Notes under the pieces: model-generated
What the model was told of the DNA's origin: nothing
Database searches by the model: none
The model's input: the letters and a program-made list of their open reading frames with translations, nothing else
Part shown: one piece after another, positions 26,241 through 35,475 of the stretch
How the letters are laid out: every line of letters begins with the position of its first letter
Position numbering within the stretch: position 1 is the first letter of the stretch
DNA from: Cytobacillus sp. NCCP-133
Lineage (GTDB): Bacteria > Bacillota > Bacilli > Bacillales > Cytobacillaceae
DNA: 64,000 nt
Direction: 5' to 3'
Assembly: GCF_026011715.1 (NCBI RefSeq)
Contig: NZ_BRVM01000006.1
Location: forward strand, 39,955 to 103,954
Translations under genes and position numbers: made by a program

Positions 26241-27751
26241 TATTGAGATACCTCCTTCTTTTCAGGAATTTCAAGTGTGTTTTTCTGCCATTTAAATGTC
26301 ATGAAGACAACCCCAAGAATAATGGCTCCGATGGCAACTCCCCAGCCTGAATACAGAAGGAAGCTTGTTGGGTAACCTTCATAATTTTCTTTAATGTTTG
26401 TAACGAGGTTCTGAATCATCATATAGCCTAACACTAAAGGAGTAATCAGGCCTAAGCATATTTTCCACCAGCCGCCAAGGCGGATATCAGACATGCTGTC
26501 CGCATGGCTTTGAAGGTTCTTAAGCTCTTTCAGTACCCAAGCTACAACAACAACTTCAACCAAGCCTGCAAGAGCCACACCAAATTGGTTGATGAAATAG
26601 TCTGCAGCGTCGAGGAAGTATAAACCGCCCTGAGTGGAGAACAAGATCGAGATAATCGCAGACAATCCGCCGCCGTATAGAACAGCCTTTGTACGCGAAA
26701 CTTTAAATTTATCCTGTATCCCTGCAACAAATGTTTCTACGATTGAGATTAGTGATGATAATCCTGCAAGCACCAAACAGATAAAGAACAGTGAACCAAA
26801 AAGGCCATTTAAAGCTGGAAATTCATTAATAATTTGCGGGAAGACCACAAAAGCCAATCCTACACCGCCTGTTACTACTTCACTGACTGGTACTCCAGCC
26901 TGAGAAGCCATAAATCCAAGAGCAGCAAATACACCGATGCCTGCAAGCAATTCGAAGCCTGAGTTGGCAAACCCCGTAATGAAGGCATTGTTTGTAATGT
27001 CAGTCTTCTTTGGCAGATAGCTAGAGTATGTTACCATGATCGCAAAGGCAATTGATAAGCTGAAGAAAATCTGCCCATATGCCGCTACCCAAACTTTTGG
27101 ATTCGCAATCTGGCTCCAGTCAGGCTTGAAGAAAGCATCAAGACCCTGTGCAGCACCTTCTAATGTAAGGGCGCGAACAACGATAATTAAGAATAAAATA
27201 ACGAGTGCCGGAATAAAGATTTTGTTCGCAATTTCGATTCCTTTTTTTACGCCTTTAAATAAAACACCAAGTGTTATCACCCATACGATAATCAATGGAA
27301 TAAATACGCCTGGAACAATTGATCCAACCTGGCCAGGAGCTTCCGCTAGGTTTAAATAGCTTCCGAATAGGAATCCTTCCGGATCATCTCCCCATTTCAG
27401 GCTGAATGAAAAACCAGCAAACGACATAGCCCAAGCAATAATTACAGCATAATAAGTTGAAATAACAAATGAAACGGCAACCTGCCACCAGCCAACCCAT
27501 TCATATTTTTTGCTTAATCTCGCATACGAAAGCGGTGCTGACCCGCGATACTTATGGCCAATGGTAAATTCCATGACAAGCAGCGGAATCCCTGCTGTCA
27601 ATAATGCAAATAAATACGGAAAGAAGAAGGCTCCCCCTCCATTTTCATAGGCCACTGCCGGGAATCTCCAAATGTTCCCTAAGCCAACAGCTGAACCTAC
27701 AGCAGCTAAAATAAAGCCTGCCCTTGTACCCCACTGCGGACGATTATCCAT
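26240..27751 (-). CDS. metP: Sodium-dependent amino-acid transporter (NSS family, MetP-like)
   Basis: A 503-residue membrane protein with about 11-12 spans and a LeuT fold. The signature of unwound helix 1 with its sodium and substrate sites is AAVGSAVGLGNIWRFPAVAY (about 16-35). PYLFALLTAGIPLLVMEFTIG forms helix 2. It should import an amino acid, plausibly methionine or alanine, with Na+. I start at ATG 27751 (MDNRPQWGTRAGF) after GGGGGT; the frame extending to 27805 has no site. The metS subunit follows in TAATG overlap. A near-consensus sigma-A promoter lies 100 bases upstream. Confidence 0.88.
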   Translation of the reverse strand: MDNRPQWGTRAGFILAAVGSAVGLGNIWRFPAVAYENGGGAFFFPYLFALLTAGIPLLVMEFTIGHKYRGSAPLSYARLSKKYEWVGWWQVAVSFVISTYYAVIIAWAMSFAGFSFSLKWGDDPEGFLFGSYLNLAEAPGQVGSIVPGVFIPLIIVWVITLGVLFKGVKKGIEIANKIFIPALVILFLIIVVRALTLEGAAQGLDAFFKPDWSQIANPKVWVAAYGQIFFSLSIAFAIMVTYSSYLPKKTDITNNAFITGFANSGFELLAGIGVFAALGFMASQAGVPVSEVVTGGVGLAFVVFPQIINEFPALNGLFGSLFFICLVLAGLSSLISIVETFVAGIQDKFKVSRTKAVLYGGGLSAIISILFSTQGGLYFLDAADYFINQFGVALAGLVEVVVVAWVLKELKNLQSHADSMSDIRLGGWWKICLGLITPLVLGYMMIQNLVTNIKENYEGYPTSFLLYSGWGVAIGAIILGVVFMTFKWQKNTLEIPEKKEVSQ

Positions 27752-27850
27752 AGTATTTTCTACCCCCTGTGAATTAATTACTTTTCTCCCAATTAAATAG
27801 AACAATGGGAACTTTTTATATTTTCAGATAATTCTATCTAACATAAGACT

Positions 27851-27879
27851 AGTATATCTACTTTTTTAAATTCTGTCAA
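27851..27879 (-). promoter_or_regulatory. Sigma-A promoter of metP-metS
   Basis: On the minus strand TTGACA (27879-27874) and TATACT (27856-27851) are separated by exactly 17 bases. This is the best promoter match in the window and sits about 100 bases before the metP start. Confidence 0.72.
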
Positions 27880-28271
27880 AACATTATTTTGGGAATAGTA
27901 AAATTTTTTTGACTGCTTTAGTCAGACACTCTGCTAAAGTAATGTTGCATTCAGAATTAGTATTTTCCTATTTTAATTTCCAATTTAAAACAGTAAGACA
28001 AGAACTATATTACCAAAGGTTTATCTATTAGGGTTTGAACATTTGTTTCCACCTCCTTTTATTTAAACTTATTCTTGCATGCTAAAAACTTTCATTTTTT
28101 CATTCAGAAAGTTTTAAATATTATCTGTTTATACCATATTGCAGCACTTTACCTTTTAATCACTTTTAAACACAAAAAGGAGTGTCCCTTGCAGCTAAGA
28201 CCGACGGATGAAACTATTGCGAAAGAACCGTACCCTTTATAGCCAAGCCAAAAAACCGTGCGGAAAGACAC
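27880..28271. other. Spacer upstream of the metP promoter, with a four-codon ORF
   Basis: About 390 AT-rich bases without a normal gene. On the minus strand an ideal ribosome site (AAAAGGAGGTGG, complement 28049-28060) stands 8 bases before ATG TTC AAA CCC TAA (28042-28028), encoding only MFKP. A weak hairpin (AAAACTTTC/GAAAGTTTT, about 28086-28117) lies before it. It may be a leader or the wreck of a gene. Confidence 0.45.
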
Positions 28272-28306
28272 AAAAAAGGCCTTCTCCATGAAGAGAAGGC
28301 CTTTTT
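28272..28306 (-). terminator. Terminator after the NhaC-family gene
   Basis: A 14-bp stem AAAAAGGCCTTCTC/GAGAAGGCCTTTTT with a 6-base loop and a T tract on both strands. It lies about 100 bases beyond the stop at 28404. Confidence 0.88.
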
Positions 28307-28403
28307 ATTTAGCTTTGTCAAAGCTGCCAATTGACTTCTTCCGTTCAATCAACAGGGTGCTAAAATCAACATTAAGTGTTAACACAGCATTTTATTTTGT
28401 AAA

Positions 28404-29984
28404 TTAACTAGCGGTTTTCTCTTGAATTGCGCCATCTTTCCGATTGCCTGCCAAAAGAGCAAAGGCAAAGACAAGTACGGCAACAGCCAGCAATGCAAAG
28501 ATTGTGCTGCCTGTAAACCCGATTATCAAGTAACCGACAGAGGCAATTCCTGCTGAGATCAGCGCGTATGGAAGTTGCGTCATCACATGGTCAATATGAT
28601 TGCAGCCTGCTCCTGTTGAGGAAAGAATGGTAGTATCAGAAATAGGAGAACAATGGTCGCCAAATACGGCTCCTGCCAATACTGCTGCCATCGCCGGAAG
28701 CAATAGGCTAATATCCGTTGCAGCTGCGATATCTCCTGCGATTGGAAGCAGGATGCCAAATGAACCCCAAGATGTCCCTGTACTGAATGCCATAATTCCA
28801 GCGATAATAAATAGAATGACAGGCAGCCAGGAAGTACTCATATTTGAGCTTTCCACCATTCCAGCCAGATACTTTCCAGTTTCCAAACGGCCGATTAAGT
28901 CAACGATTGCCCACGCAAACAATAAGATATACACAGCTGGCAGCATGGCTTTAATGCCTTCCCATACCCCTTTGCCAATTACGTTTGAGTTAATGCCTTT
29001 TAAAACAAATGCCTGGCGAAGAAATAGTGCCATCGTGACAAATAAACCAAACAGGCCGCCTAAGATAAGAGACTTTGAAACATCTGTGTTTTCAAAGATT
29101 TGCAGAATCGTTGCGTTTCCTTCAACCACCTGTGATCCTGTCCAGACCATAGAGCCCACAGTACCAATTACAAGTGCCACAATTGGCCAAACAAGATCAC
29201 CCACTGAACCTTTAGAACTTGTTGGAAGATCATCCTTTAATTCGCCTGGTGCAGGCTTCTCAGGATCCATAACCAAACCTTCTTCGATTGCTCGCTTCTC
29301 ATGAATTTTCATTGGGCCAATTTCAATTTTTCTCCATGCAACAATGAAAACAATGGCTAAGGTAGCCCATACATAAAGGTTCATCGGAATCATTTGAATG
29401 AAAGCCGAGAACGCTGTATATTCTGAAACATTATGCGCTGCAAGGATCGTGCTGATCAGCGCAATGATGTAAGCACCCCAGCTGGATACTGGTGAAACTA
29501 CACAAACGGGCGCTGAAGTTGAATCAATTAAGTAGGCAAGCTTCGCGCGGGAAACTCGCTGGCGGTCCGTAATCGGACGCGAAATCTGCCCGACTGCCAG
29601 AGCATTAAAATAGTCGTCAATAAAAATGATAATACCTAATACAGCTCCGACAATCTGTGCACCTGCACGGGTTTTTACCCGCTTCATTGCCCATTCGCCA
29701 AATGCCCGGCTTCCGCCTGAGATTGAAATAAATGCAGTAATGATTCCCAAAACTAACAAGAATAAGATAATATATACATTCCAGGTGTTCAGCTCTCCTT
29801 CTGAAACGAAAATTCCTTTTACTGCATCAAATATAATGCTAAATGTTTCTGTAATGCTGAATTCAGCCAGCAAAAGTGCTGCTGTTACGATCCCCACTCC
29901 CAAAGACAGAAGTACGCGCCTTGTCAGAATAACCATTGCGATTGCTACCAGCGGCGGCAGCAGGGAAAAGATCGTGTTTGCCAT
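28404..29984 (-). CDS. NhaC-family transporter under lysine riboswitch control (LysW-like)
   Basis: A 526-residue membrane protein of the NhaC Na+/H+ antiporter superfamily with about 11 spans. Typical loops are present (FIDDYFNALAVGQISRPITD; DSTSAPVCVVSPVSSWGAY; AVFGDHCSPISDTTILSST). A lysine riboswitch precedes the gene, so it is most likely a lysine transporter rather than a plain ion antiporter. ATG 29984 follows GAGGAGGA; the frame extending to 30113 runs through the leader. Its leader carries a piece of the dispersed repeat between riboswitch and start. Confidence 0.85.
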   Translation of the reverse strand: MANTIFSLLPPLVAIAMVILTRRVLLSLGVGIVTAALLLAEFSITETFSIIFDAVKGIFVSEGELNTWNVYIILFLLVLGIITAFISISGGSRAFGEWAMKRVKTRAGAQIVGAVLGIIIFIDDYFNALAVGQISRPITDRQRVSRAKLAYLIDSTSAPVCVVSPVSSWGAYIIALISTILAAHNVSEYTAFSAFIQMIPMNLYVWATLAIVFIVAWRKIEIGPMKIHEKRAIEEGLVMDPEKPAPGELKDDLPTSSKGSVGDLVWPIVALVIGTVGSMVWTGSQVVEGNATILQIFENTDVSKSLILGGLFGLFVTMALFLRQAFVLKGINSNVIGKGVWEGIKAMLPAVYILLFAWAIVDLIGRLETGKYLAGMVESSNMSTSWLPVILFIIAGIMAFSTGTSWGSFGILLPIAGDIAAATDISLLLPAMAAVLAGAVFGDHCSPISDTTILSSTGAGCNHIDHVMTQLPYALISAGIASVGYLIIGFTGSTIFALLAVAVLVFAFALLAGNRKDGAIQEKTAS

Positions 29985-30002
29985 TACTTGTCCTCCTCTG
30001 AA

Positions 30003-30050
30003 ATTTGATTGGTGTCCAGCTGCAGGCGCCTTCCGGCTTTTCGCTAGGGG
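30003..30050 (-). repeat. Partial dispersed GCGC repeat in the lysW leader
   Basis: On the minus strand GCGAAAAGCCGGAAGGCGCC is followed by TGCAGCTGGACA, matching the left and right ends of the short repeat form with some changes. It lies inside the untranslated leader, between the riboswitch terminator and the start codon. Confidence 0.6.
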
Positions 30051-30082
30051 AACAACAAGGATGATGACAGATCGAAAATAAA

Positions 30083-30122
30083 AAAAGAGCAACGATAGAG
30101 AAAAATCTATCATTACTCTTTT
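30083..30122 (-). terminator. Riboswitch terminator of the lysine leader
   Basis: A 17-bp stem that pairs completely only as minus-strand RNA: the two C/A mismatches seen on the plus strand become U-G pairs. TTTTTTTAT follows. It is the expression platform of the lysine riboswitch. Confidence 0.85.
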
Positions 30123-30144
30123 GAAGTAATTAGTTTCTCCATCA

Positions 30145-30350
30145 CGATCTGTAGCTCCCCATTATGAAGGCTTTGACAAAGTATATTCATACTTTCCCCT
30201 CATAATGACAGTGTTACTTCTATTCGAAGTAACCCCAGCGGAATAAACGCTGACCCATTTATTCTGCTTCGGCAAAATTCCCTTTCAGCTGTGGTCACGG
30301 TTGTCATCCTCGCACAGCTTACTTTTGAATCCTGCACCTCTACCCCATCG
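30145..30350 (-). ncRNA. Lysine riboswitch (L-box)
   Basis: On the minus strand the conserved core is present: GGGTAGAGGTGCAGG, AAAAGTAAGC, TTTTGCCGAAGC, GCTGGGGTTACTTCG and ACTGTCATTATGAGG. Helix P1 forms between CGAT…GTAG (30350-30340) and CTAC…ATCG (30154-30145). It binds lysine and, with the following terminator, should stop transcription of the NhaC-family gene when lysine is plentiful. Confidence 0.92.
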
Positions 30351-30417
30351 GATATGATAAGGTTTTTATACAATTGTATTTATAATTATAGCAAACTACT
30401 AATCCTTTGGCAAGTCT

Positions 30418-31164
30418 TTATTGTCCTGCAGGAATTTCTATTGAAGGCGATGTGCCTCCGCCGCCATTATAGAATTGCGGAACCTTGCCAGGATAAATAC
30501 CATACGCCGCAAGCACATCTTCTTGAACAGTAATAATTTTGGTTGCAAAAGGAATAATGATTTGAACCTGTACATCCAAACGGACTAGTACCTTCACTTC
30601 CACATTGTTGATGCCGTGGTCCTTTGTTTCGGTTATGAAGTTGGACGTGACGGAACCTACTGCATTGAACTTGACGGGAATCCTTGGCCCCAGGTTCCCG
30701 AGAAGCGCATTATTGGTCGCCTGCCCAAGCGGCACATAATAGACAATTCCATTTGAACTCTGCTTCTGTTCCGTATTAATCTCAACATCTGTAAACGATT
30801 CTAAGTCATCGAGATCTCCTTTTTCCGCTTTTTTAATATTATCTTGAACGAGTTCTGTCACTTCGGCCTTTACCCTGTTCAGTTTTTCGACATTTATGCT
30901 GATGACACCGCTTTCGCTTGCTTCAAACATGTCTTCCAAATCCATTACATTTGTAATTTTTTTATTGATCGCATTGTTGATAACCAACGATGCGATTTTT
31001 CTTGTTTGAGAATCGGCATAGCTCATAAGTGTGGGTTTTAGTCCTTCATTGATAATCCATAGGCCGGCAGCTGTTGAAAAAACAAAAAACACAAAGGTCA
31101 GAAGAAAAACATACCGAAACGGCAATGGACCTTTCCGGGGCAGCCGGCCGCGTAATTTTGCCAA
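30418..31164 (-). CDS. yunB: Sporulation protein YunB
   Basis: A 248-residue protein with a basic N-terminus and one membrane span (about 17-38), then a large extracytoplasmic or intermembrane domain (TRKIASLVINNAINKK; LVRLDVQVQIIIPFATK) and a Gly/Pro-rich end. It matches YunB, a mother-cell sporulation protein in B. subtilis needed for normal spore formation. TTG 31164 follows GGGGGGA. The function is not biochemically defined. Confidence 0.87.
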   Translation of the reverse strand: MAKLRGRLPRKGPLPFRYVFLLTFVFFVFSTAAGLWIINEGLKPTLMSYADSQTRKIASLVINNAINKKITNVMDLEDMFEASESGVISINVEKLNRVKAEVTELVQDNIKKAEKGDLDDLESFTDVEINTEQKQSSNGIVYYVPLGQATNNALLGNLGPRIPVKFNAVGSVTSNFITETKDHGINNVEVKVLVRLDVQVQIIIPFATKIITVQEDVLAAYGIYPGKVPQFYNGGGGTSPSIEIPAGQ

Positions 31165-31227
31165 AACAAATCCCCCCCTTTACAAGCTATATGTATGCTG
31201 TAAAGGAGGGAACTAATCCAAAATCGT

Positions 31228-32322
31228 TCATTGTTTTACAAAAGTAGTGTCACAGCCTGTAATAACGGTATTCAGCTCAGTCCTTAAATCTACTTCATAC
31301 GGATTGGTAACGCTTCCATTGTCCTCTAAAATACGAATGACCGGCCTGTCACTGAGCCCTGCATTCTGCCTGCAGACAACTCCCTTTCTTCCATCATTCA
31401 ATTCAATTGTTATGCCCACAGGATAAATGGCAACTGCCTGGCGGAAAGCTTCAATAAGTTTTGCCTCAAAAAGGGTTCCCGCACCGGCATATAAAATTTC
31501 AAGGCCCTCATGCGGAAGCATAGCCTGCCTGTATATTCGATTGGAAGTTACCGCATCAAAAACATCCGCGACCGCAATAATCTTCCCATAATCATGAATC
31601 TGTTCCCCTTGAAGTCCTCGTGGGTAACCCGATCCATTAATCCGTTCGTGATGCTGAAATGCACAATGGGCAACAATCAGCGGGATCGTCTGGACTCCTT
31701 TTAAAAGTTCAAAGCCATCTCCCGGATGCTTTTTTATTTCTTCAAACTCTTCAGCTGTTAACCTTCCTGGCTTCATTAAAATATCGGCGGGCACCTTAAT
31801 TTTTCCCACATCATGCAAAATAGCCCCCAGTCCCAAAGTCTCAAGCTCCTTTGGGGGCATCTTTATCTTCATTCCGATTGCCAGTGAATAAAGGGTAACG
31901 TTAAGGGAATGGGTAAAAATATAGTGATCATACGTATAAACATTAGATAGAATGGTCAGCAGTTCTTTATTCCCTCTAACTTCACCAATCAGCTGGCGGA
32001 TTATCTCAGAAAACCGCTTAGAAGCTTTTTCAATAACTAACGAGCCTGTTAGGTTCTGGTCCTCTTCCACTTGCCGAAAAACAGATTCGATTGTCTGAAT
32101 GGCTTCCTTGCGCATTTTGGCGGGAAGCGGATCTTTATATTGAATATCTTCAGTGCGGCAATCCCTGATATAGATATAGCTTATTCCCATTCCCTGAAGC
32201 CTTCCGATCATTTTCTCAGCCAGTTTCACGCCTTCACGTAGAAGGACTTGACCTTTATCATTATATATAGCCTTGGCCAAAATGCTGCCGGCCTCAACCG
32301 TTTCTGTTGCAGCTAATCTCAT
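31228..32322 (-). CDS. HD-GYP domain c-di-GMP phosphodiesterase
   Basis: About 364 residues. After an N-terminal domain (about 1-100) comes an HD-GYP domain with all signature residues: HSLNVTLYSLAIG, LHDVGKIKVP, KHPGDGFELL, FQHHERINGSGYP and VADVFDAVTSNRIYR. It should cut c-di-GMP. A C-terminal tail of about 60 residues resembles the ligand or dimer strand seen in similar Bacillus proteins. ATG 32322 (MRLAATE) follows ACGGGAGA and is preferred to the GTG at 32352. B. subtilis lacks this gene at this place. Confidence 0.87.
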   Translation of the reverse strand: MRLAATETVEAGSILAKAIYNDKGQVLLREGVKLAEKMIGRLQGMGISYIYIRDCRTEDIQYKDPLPAKMRKEAIQTIESVFRQVEEDQNLTGSLVIEKASKRFSEIIRQLIGEVRGNKELLTILSNVYTYDHYIFTHSLNVTLYSLAIGMKIKMPPKELETLGLGAILHDVGKIKVPADILMKPGRLTAEEFEEIKKHPGDGFELLKGVQTIPLIVAHCAFQHHERINGSGYPRGLQGEQIHDYGKIIAVADVFDAVTSNRIYRQAMLPHEGLEILYAGAGTLFEAKLIEAFRQAVAIYPVGITIELNDGRKGVVCRQNAGLSDRPVIRILEDNGSVTNPYEVDLRTELNTVITGCDTTFVKQ

Positions 32323-32521
32323 ATGAATCTCCCGTAATTTTTTGAATTGCACCCTTTTTAATCATATCGGGCTTATTCAAGGTTTATTTATATTATACGA
32401 CAAAATTTTGGCTCATTCCGGAGAAACAGATAAATTTTTCAGAAAAGATATTTTAAGATAGGGTGATGAAACACTCAGGTTTGATTCCAAAAATAAAAAG
32501 GCAGCTCATTAATGGCTTGCC

Positions 32522-32824
32522 TTATAGCATCTTTAGAAGGGCATCCCTTCCGATTGTTCCTTTATGGATGCCCAGGTTCTCGGCTTCATACGTGACAGAT
32601 TCCAGCGGTGCATGGAGCAGCTGTTCAATCGTCTTGACTCCTACCGCTCTCCCTGCAATTACTTTACGGTCCTTTAGCTTCTCATTCAGCAAAGCAACAT
32701 CCAAGGCACCGCACATAATATATCCTTTATCATTTGCTATAACCAGTAAATTCGTTTTCGGCAATTGCACTGAAATGCCTAAAAAAGTATGGCCATCTAT
32801 ATCAATCGGTTTTAAATCAATCAA
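32522..32824 (-). CDS. yunC: YunC family protein (DUF1805)
   Basis: A 100-residue protein of the DUF1805 family, resembling YunC along its whole length: LPKTNLLVIANDKGYIMCGA, LDVALLNEKLKDRKVIAGRA, VGVKTIEQLLHAPLESVTYE. Function is unknown. The reading frame runs up to 32980, but that part overlaps yunF and lacks similarity. TTG 32824 gives the family start (xIDLKPIDIDG) with AAAGGAG upstream at a rather long distance of 12 bases, so the exact start is not certain. Confidence 0.85.
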   Translation of the reverse strand: MIDLKPIDIDGHTFLGISVQLPKTNLLVIANDKGYIMCGALDVALLNEKLKDRKVIAGRAVGVKTIEQLLHAPLESVTYEAENLGIHKGTIGRDALLKML

Positions 32825-32936
32825 TTTTTCCGCCACTCCTTTCCTTCTATTACACAATATGTGATGACAAGGAAAAGAGTGAAAGCGCCAGACACTTATA
32901 CCAGCTGCCTGGAGCGGGATAGGTGTCTGGGATCTA

Positions 32937-33782
32937 TTAAAATAAATCCAGCTGCCTAGGTGCGAGCTGTTCGTATTCAATATCCAGAAGATCGATCATT
33001 TGTTTTGCGTTATCCGCGGCATCTCCTCCTGAGTTGTTGTTAAATACGACATAAACACTTTTGCAGGTTTTCTCCAGTTCTTTTAATTGGACTGCCCATT
33101 CGGAAAGCTCTTTTTCGTTATAACGGTAAAGATAGCGTACTTCGCGCCAATTATCTGCATTCTTCTTCTGCCAGCCATGAAAATTGCGTCCATGGAAGCG
33201 AACAAGCACTTTGTCAAAGGTGGTTATTTCCAGAACGGCTGGAATAGAGCCTTCTTCAGCTTGAGGTTCATCGCAAATGCTGTGAATCCACCCTTCCTCT
33301 TTCATAAACTCTAGTGTGCTTTCCTTAAATTCAGACCTAAACCATGATTGATGCCTGAATTCCAGGGCACATGGGATATCCCCCATCTGCTCTTTGCACC
33401 AGCGCAGATAGTTGACATTGGCTTTTTTGCAGTCAAACCATGGCGGAAATTGAAAAAGCACCATGGCAAGCTTGCCAGCTTCAATATAAGGCTCCAAAGA
33501 GTCCTTAAAAGCTTCAAACATTTTTTCTTTGCTCTCAAAGGGGGTCTCTCCTCGCTGATGGCCGGTCATGCCCTGATAGGCTTTTACAATGAATTGAAAA
33601 GACTCCGGCGTATCCTTTACCCATTTGGAAGAGTTGTGCTTTGGCTGCACCGCATAAAAAGCAGAATCCACTTCTACAGTCGGAAAATGGCCTGCGTACT
33701 CCTTTAATTTATCTCTCGGTGAACTATTGCCTGTATAAAGGCTATCATGGTCGCCCCAGCCTGTTACACCTATGATAATCAT
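32937..33782 (-). CDS. yunF: YunF family protein (DUF72)
   Basis: A 281-residue DUF72 protein, predicted to be a TIM barrel. Conserved parts include IGVTGWGDHDSLY at the N-terminus, FPTVEVDSAFYA, FQFPPWFDC, CALEFRHQSWF and VVFNNNSGGDAADNA, the last near a putative active site. No reaction is established. GGAGGTG precedes the ATG. A near-palindrome (CCAGACAC…GTGTCTGG, 32887-32931) lies beyond its stop. Confidence 0.87.
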   Translation of the reverse strand: MIIIGVTGWGDHDSLYTGNSSPRDKLKEYAGHFPTVEVDSAFYAVQPKHNSSKWVKDTPESFQFIVKAYQGMTGHQRGETPFESKEKMFEAFKDSLEPYIEAGKLAMVLFQFPPWFDCKKANVNYLRWCKEQMGDIPCALEFRHQSWFRSEFKESTLEFMKEEGWIHSICDEPQAEEGSIPAVLEITTFDKVLVRFHGRNFHGWQKKNADNWREVRYLYRYNEKELSEWAVQLKELEKTCKSVYVVFNNNSGGDAADNAKQMIDLLDIEYEQLAPRQLDLF

Positions 33783-33928
33783 TGAAACACCTCCATTTCT
33801 TTGCTGTAAATAATTCCATTCAAAGCCGCATTGGCTTTACGCAAAGGGTTATATCTTCACTTTAGCAATTAAATCATCAGATTTCCAAAAATATTATCAG
33901 CTTCGGTCCAGCTTCACCTTTTACCTAT

Positions 33929-33966
33929 TTAAAAACCCGTTTACCATGCCTGGTAAACGGGTTTTC
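33929..33966 (-). terminator. Terminator of the suf operon
   Basis: AAAACCCGTTTACC pairs perfectly with GGTAAACGGGTTTT around a 6-base loop. It is 16 bases beyond the sufB stop. Confidence 0.92.
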
Positions 33967-33981
33967 ATAAACTATCTTCTA

Positions 33982-35379
33982 TTAACCGATAGAACCTTCC
34001 ATCTCGAACTTGATCAGACGGTTCATTTCAACTGCGTATTCCATTGGAAGCTCTTTTGTGAATGGCTCAATGAAGCCCATTACGATCATTTCTGTTGCTT
34101 CTTCCTCGGAGATGCCTCTGCTCATTAGATAGAATAGCTGCTCTTCGGATACTTTTGAAACCTTCGCTTCATGTTCTAGTGAGATGTTATCGTTCAGGAT
34201 TTCATTGTAAGGAATTGTATCTGAAGTTGACTGGTTATCCATGATTAATGTATCACACTCGATATTGGCACGTGCTCCATCCGCTTTTCGGCCGAAGTGT
34301 ACGATCCCGCGGTATGTTACTTTGCCGCCTTGTTTGGAAATCGATTTGGACACAATCGTTGAAGAAGTGTTTGGCGCAAGGTGGATCATTTTCGCACCTG
34401 CATCCTGGTGCTGCCCTTTGCCTGCTAATGCAATGGAAAGAGTCATCCCTCGCGCACCTTCTCCTTTAAGGATAACTGCTGGGTATTTCATTGTTAATTT
34501 TGAACCGATATTTCCGTCAATCCATTCCATTGTAGCGTTTGATTCACAAACCGCACGCTTCGTTACCAGGTTGTATACATTGTTCGCCCAGTTCTGGATG
34601 GTTGTGTAGCGGCAATATGCGTCTTTTTTGATAATAATTTCAACAACTGCGCTGTGAAGTGAGTTTGTTGTGTAAACTGGAGCCGTACATCCTTCTACAT
34701 AATGTACATGTGCACCTTCATCAACAATGATCAGTGTACGCTCAAACTGTCCCATGTTCTCAGAGTTAATACGGAAGTATGCCTGTAATGGTGTATCCAC
34801 CTTAACACCTTTTGGAACATAGATGAATGATCCGCCAGACCAAACCGCTGAGTTAAGCGCAGAAAATTTGTTGTCTGTTGGGGGGATAACCTTTGCCCAG
34901 TGCTCACGGAAGATATCCTCATTTTCGCGAAGAGCAGAATCTGTATCTTTGAACACAATTCCTTTCGCTTCAAGGTCTTCCTGCATATTATGATAAACAA
35001 CCTCTGATTCATACTGCGCAGAAACACCAGCAAGATACTTCTGCTCTGCTTCAGGAATACCCAATTTATCAAACGTTTGTTTTATTTCTTCAGGTACTTC
35101 ATCCCAAGAGCGCTCAGTTTTTTCAGATGGCTTTACATAATACGTAATTTCATCAAAGTTTAATGACGCTAAATCTCCGCCCCATTGCGGCATAGGCATA
35201 TTATAGAAATGCTCCAATGATTTTAAACGGAAGTCAAGCATCCATTGTGGCTCTTCCTTCAATTTTGAAATCTCTTCAACAATTTCTTTTGTCAAACCGC
35301 GTTTTGATCGGAAAATGGAAACGTCTTTATCGGCAAAACCATACTTGTAATCGCCAATCTCAGGCATCTTTTTTGCCAT
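33982..35379 (-). CDS. sufB: Fe-S cluster assembly scaffold SufB
   Basis: A 465-residue SufB of the SufBC2D scaffold that builds Fe-S clusters with sulfur from SufS/SufU. Characteristic stretches are [30 protein letters not shown] and [17 protein letters not shown]; the last C-terminal region ([20 protein letters not shown]) is shared with SufD. It is the last gene of sufC-D-S-U-B. A gap of 141 bases with a striking palindrome separates it from sufU, while the other suf genes nearly touch. GGAGG precedes the ATG. Confidence 0.97.
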   Translation of the reverse strand: MAKKMPEIGDYKYGFADKDVSIFRSKRGLTKEIVEEISKLKEEPQWMLDFRLKSLEHFYNMPMPQWGGDLASLNFDEITYYVKPSEKTERSWDEVPEEIKQTFDKLGIPEAEQKYLAGVSAQYESEVVYHNMQEDLEAKGIVFKDTDSALRENEDIFREHWAKVIPPTDNKFSALNSAVWSGGSFIYVPKGVKVDTPLQAYFRINSENMGQFERTLIIVDEGAHVHYVEGCTAPVYTTNSLHSAVVEIIIKKDAYCRYTTIQNWANNVYNLVTKRAVCESNATMEWIDGNIGSKLTMKYPAVILKGEGARGMTLSIALAGKGQHQDAGAKMIHLAPNTSSTIVSKSISKQGGKVTYRGIVHFGRKADGARANIECDTLIMDNQSTSDTIPYNEILNDNISLEHEAKVSKVSEEQLFYLMSRGISEEEATEMIVMGFIEPFTKELPMEYAVEMNRLIKFEMEGSIG

Positions 35380-35475
35380 CGTCGTATTCCTCCATTCATT
35401 TAAGAAAGGGTTATAACCCCATCATTTCATAATATTTTAGCACAGAAGGCAACCAAAAAAATTTAAGTCAGACGG

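Noticed and set aside
28600-29304. 234-codon plus-strand ORF opposite the NhaC-family gene
   Set aside because: It is the antisense of a well-conserved membrane protein gene; the product is a low-complexity mirror of hydrophobic codons and has no ribosome site.
32880-32935. Another copy of the dispersed GCGC repeat
   Set aside because: It shares only AAAGCGCC and GCCTGGAGC; the pairing CCAGACAC…GTGTCTGG is separate and explains the block as a simple hairpin.
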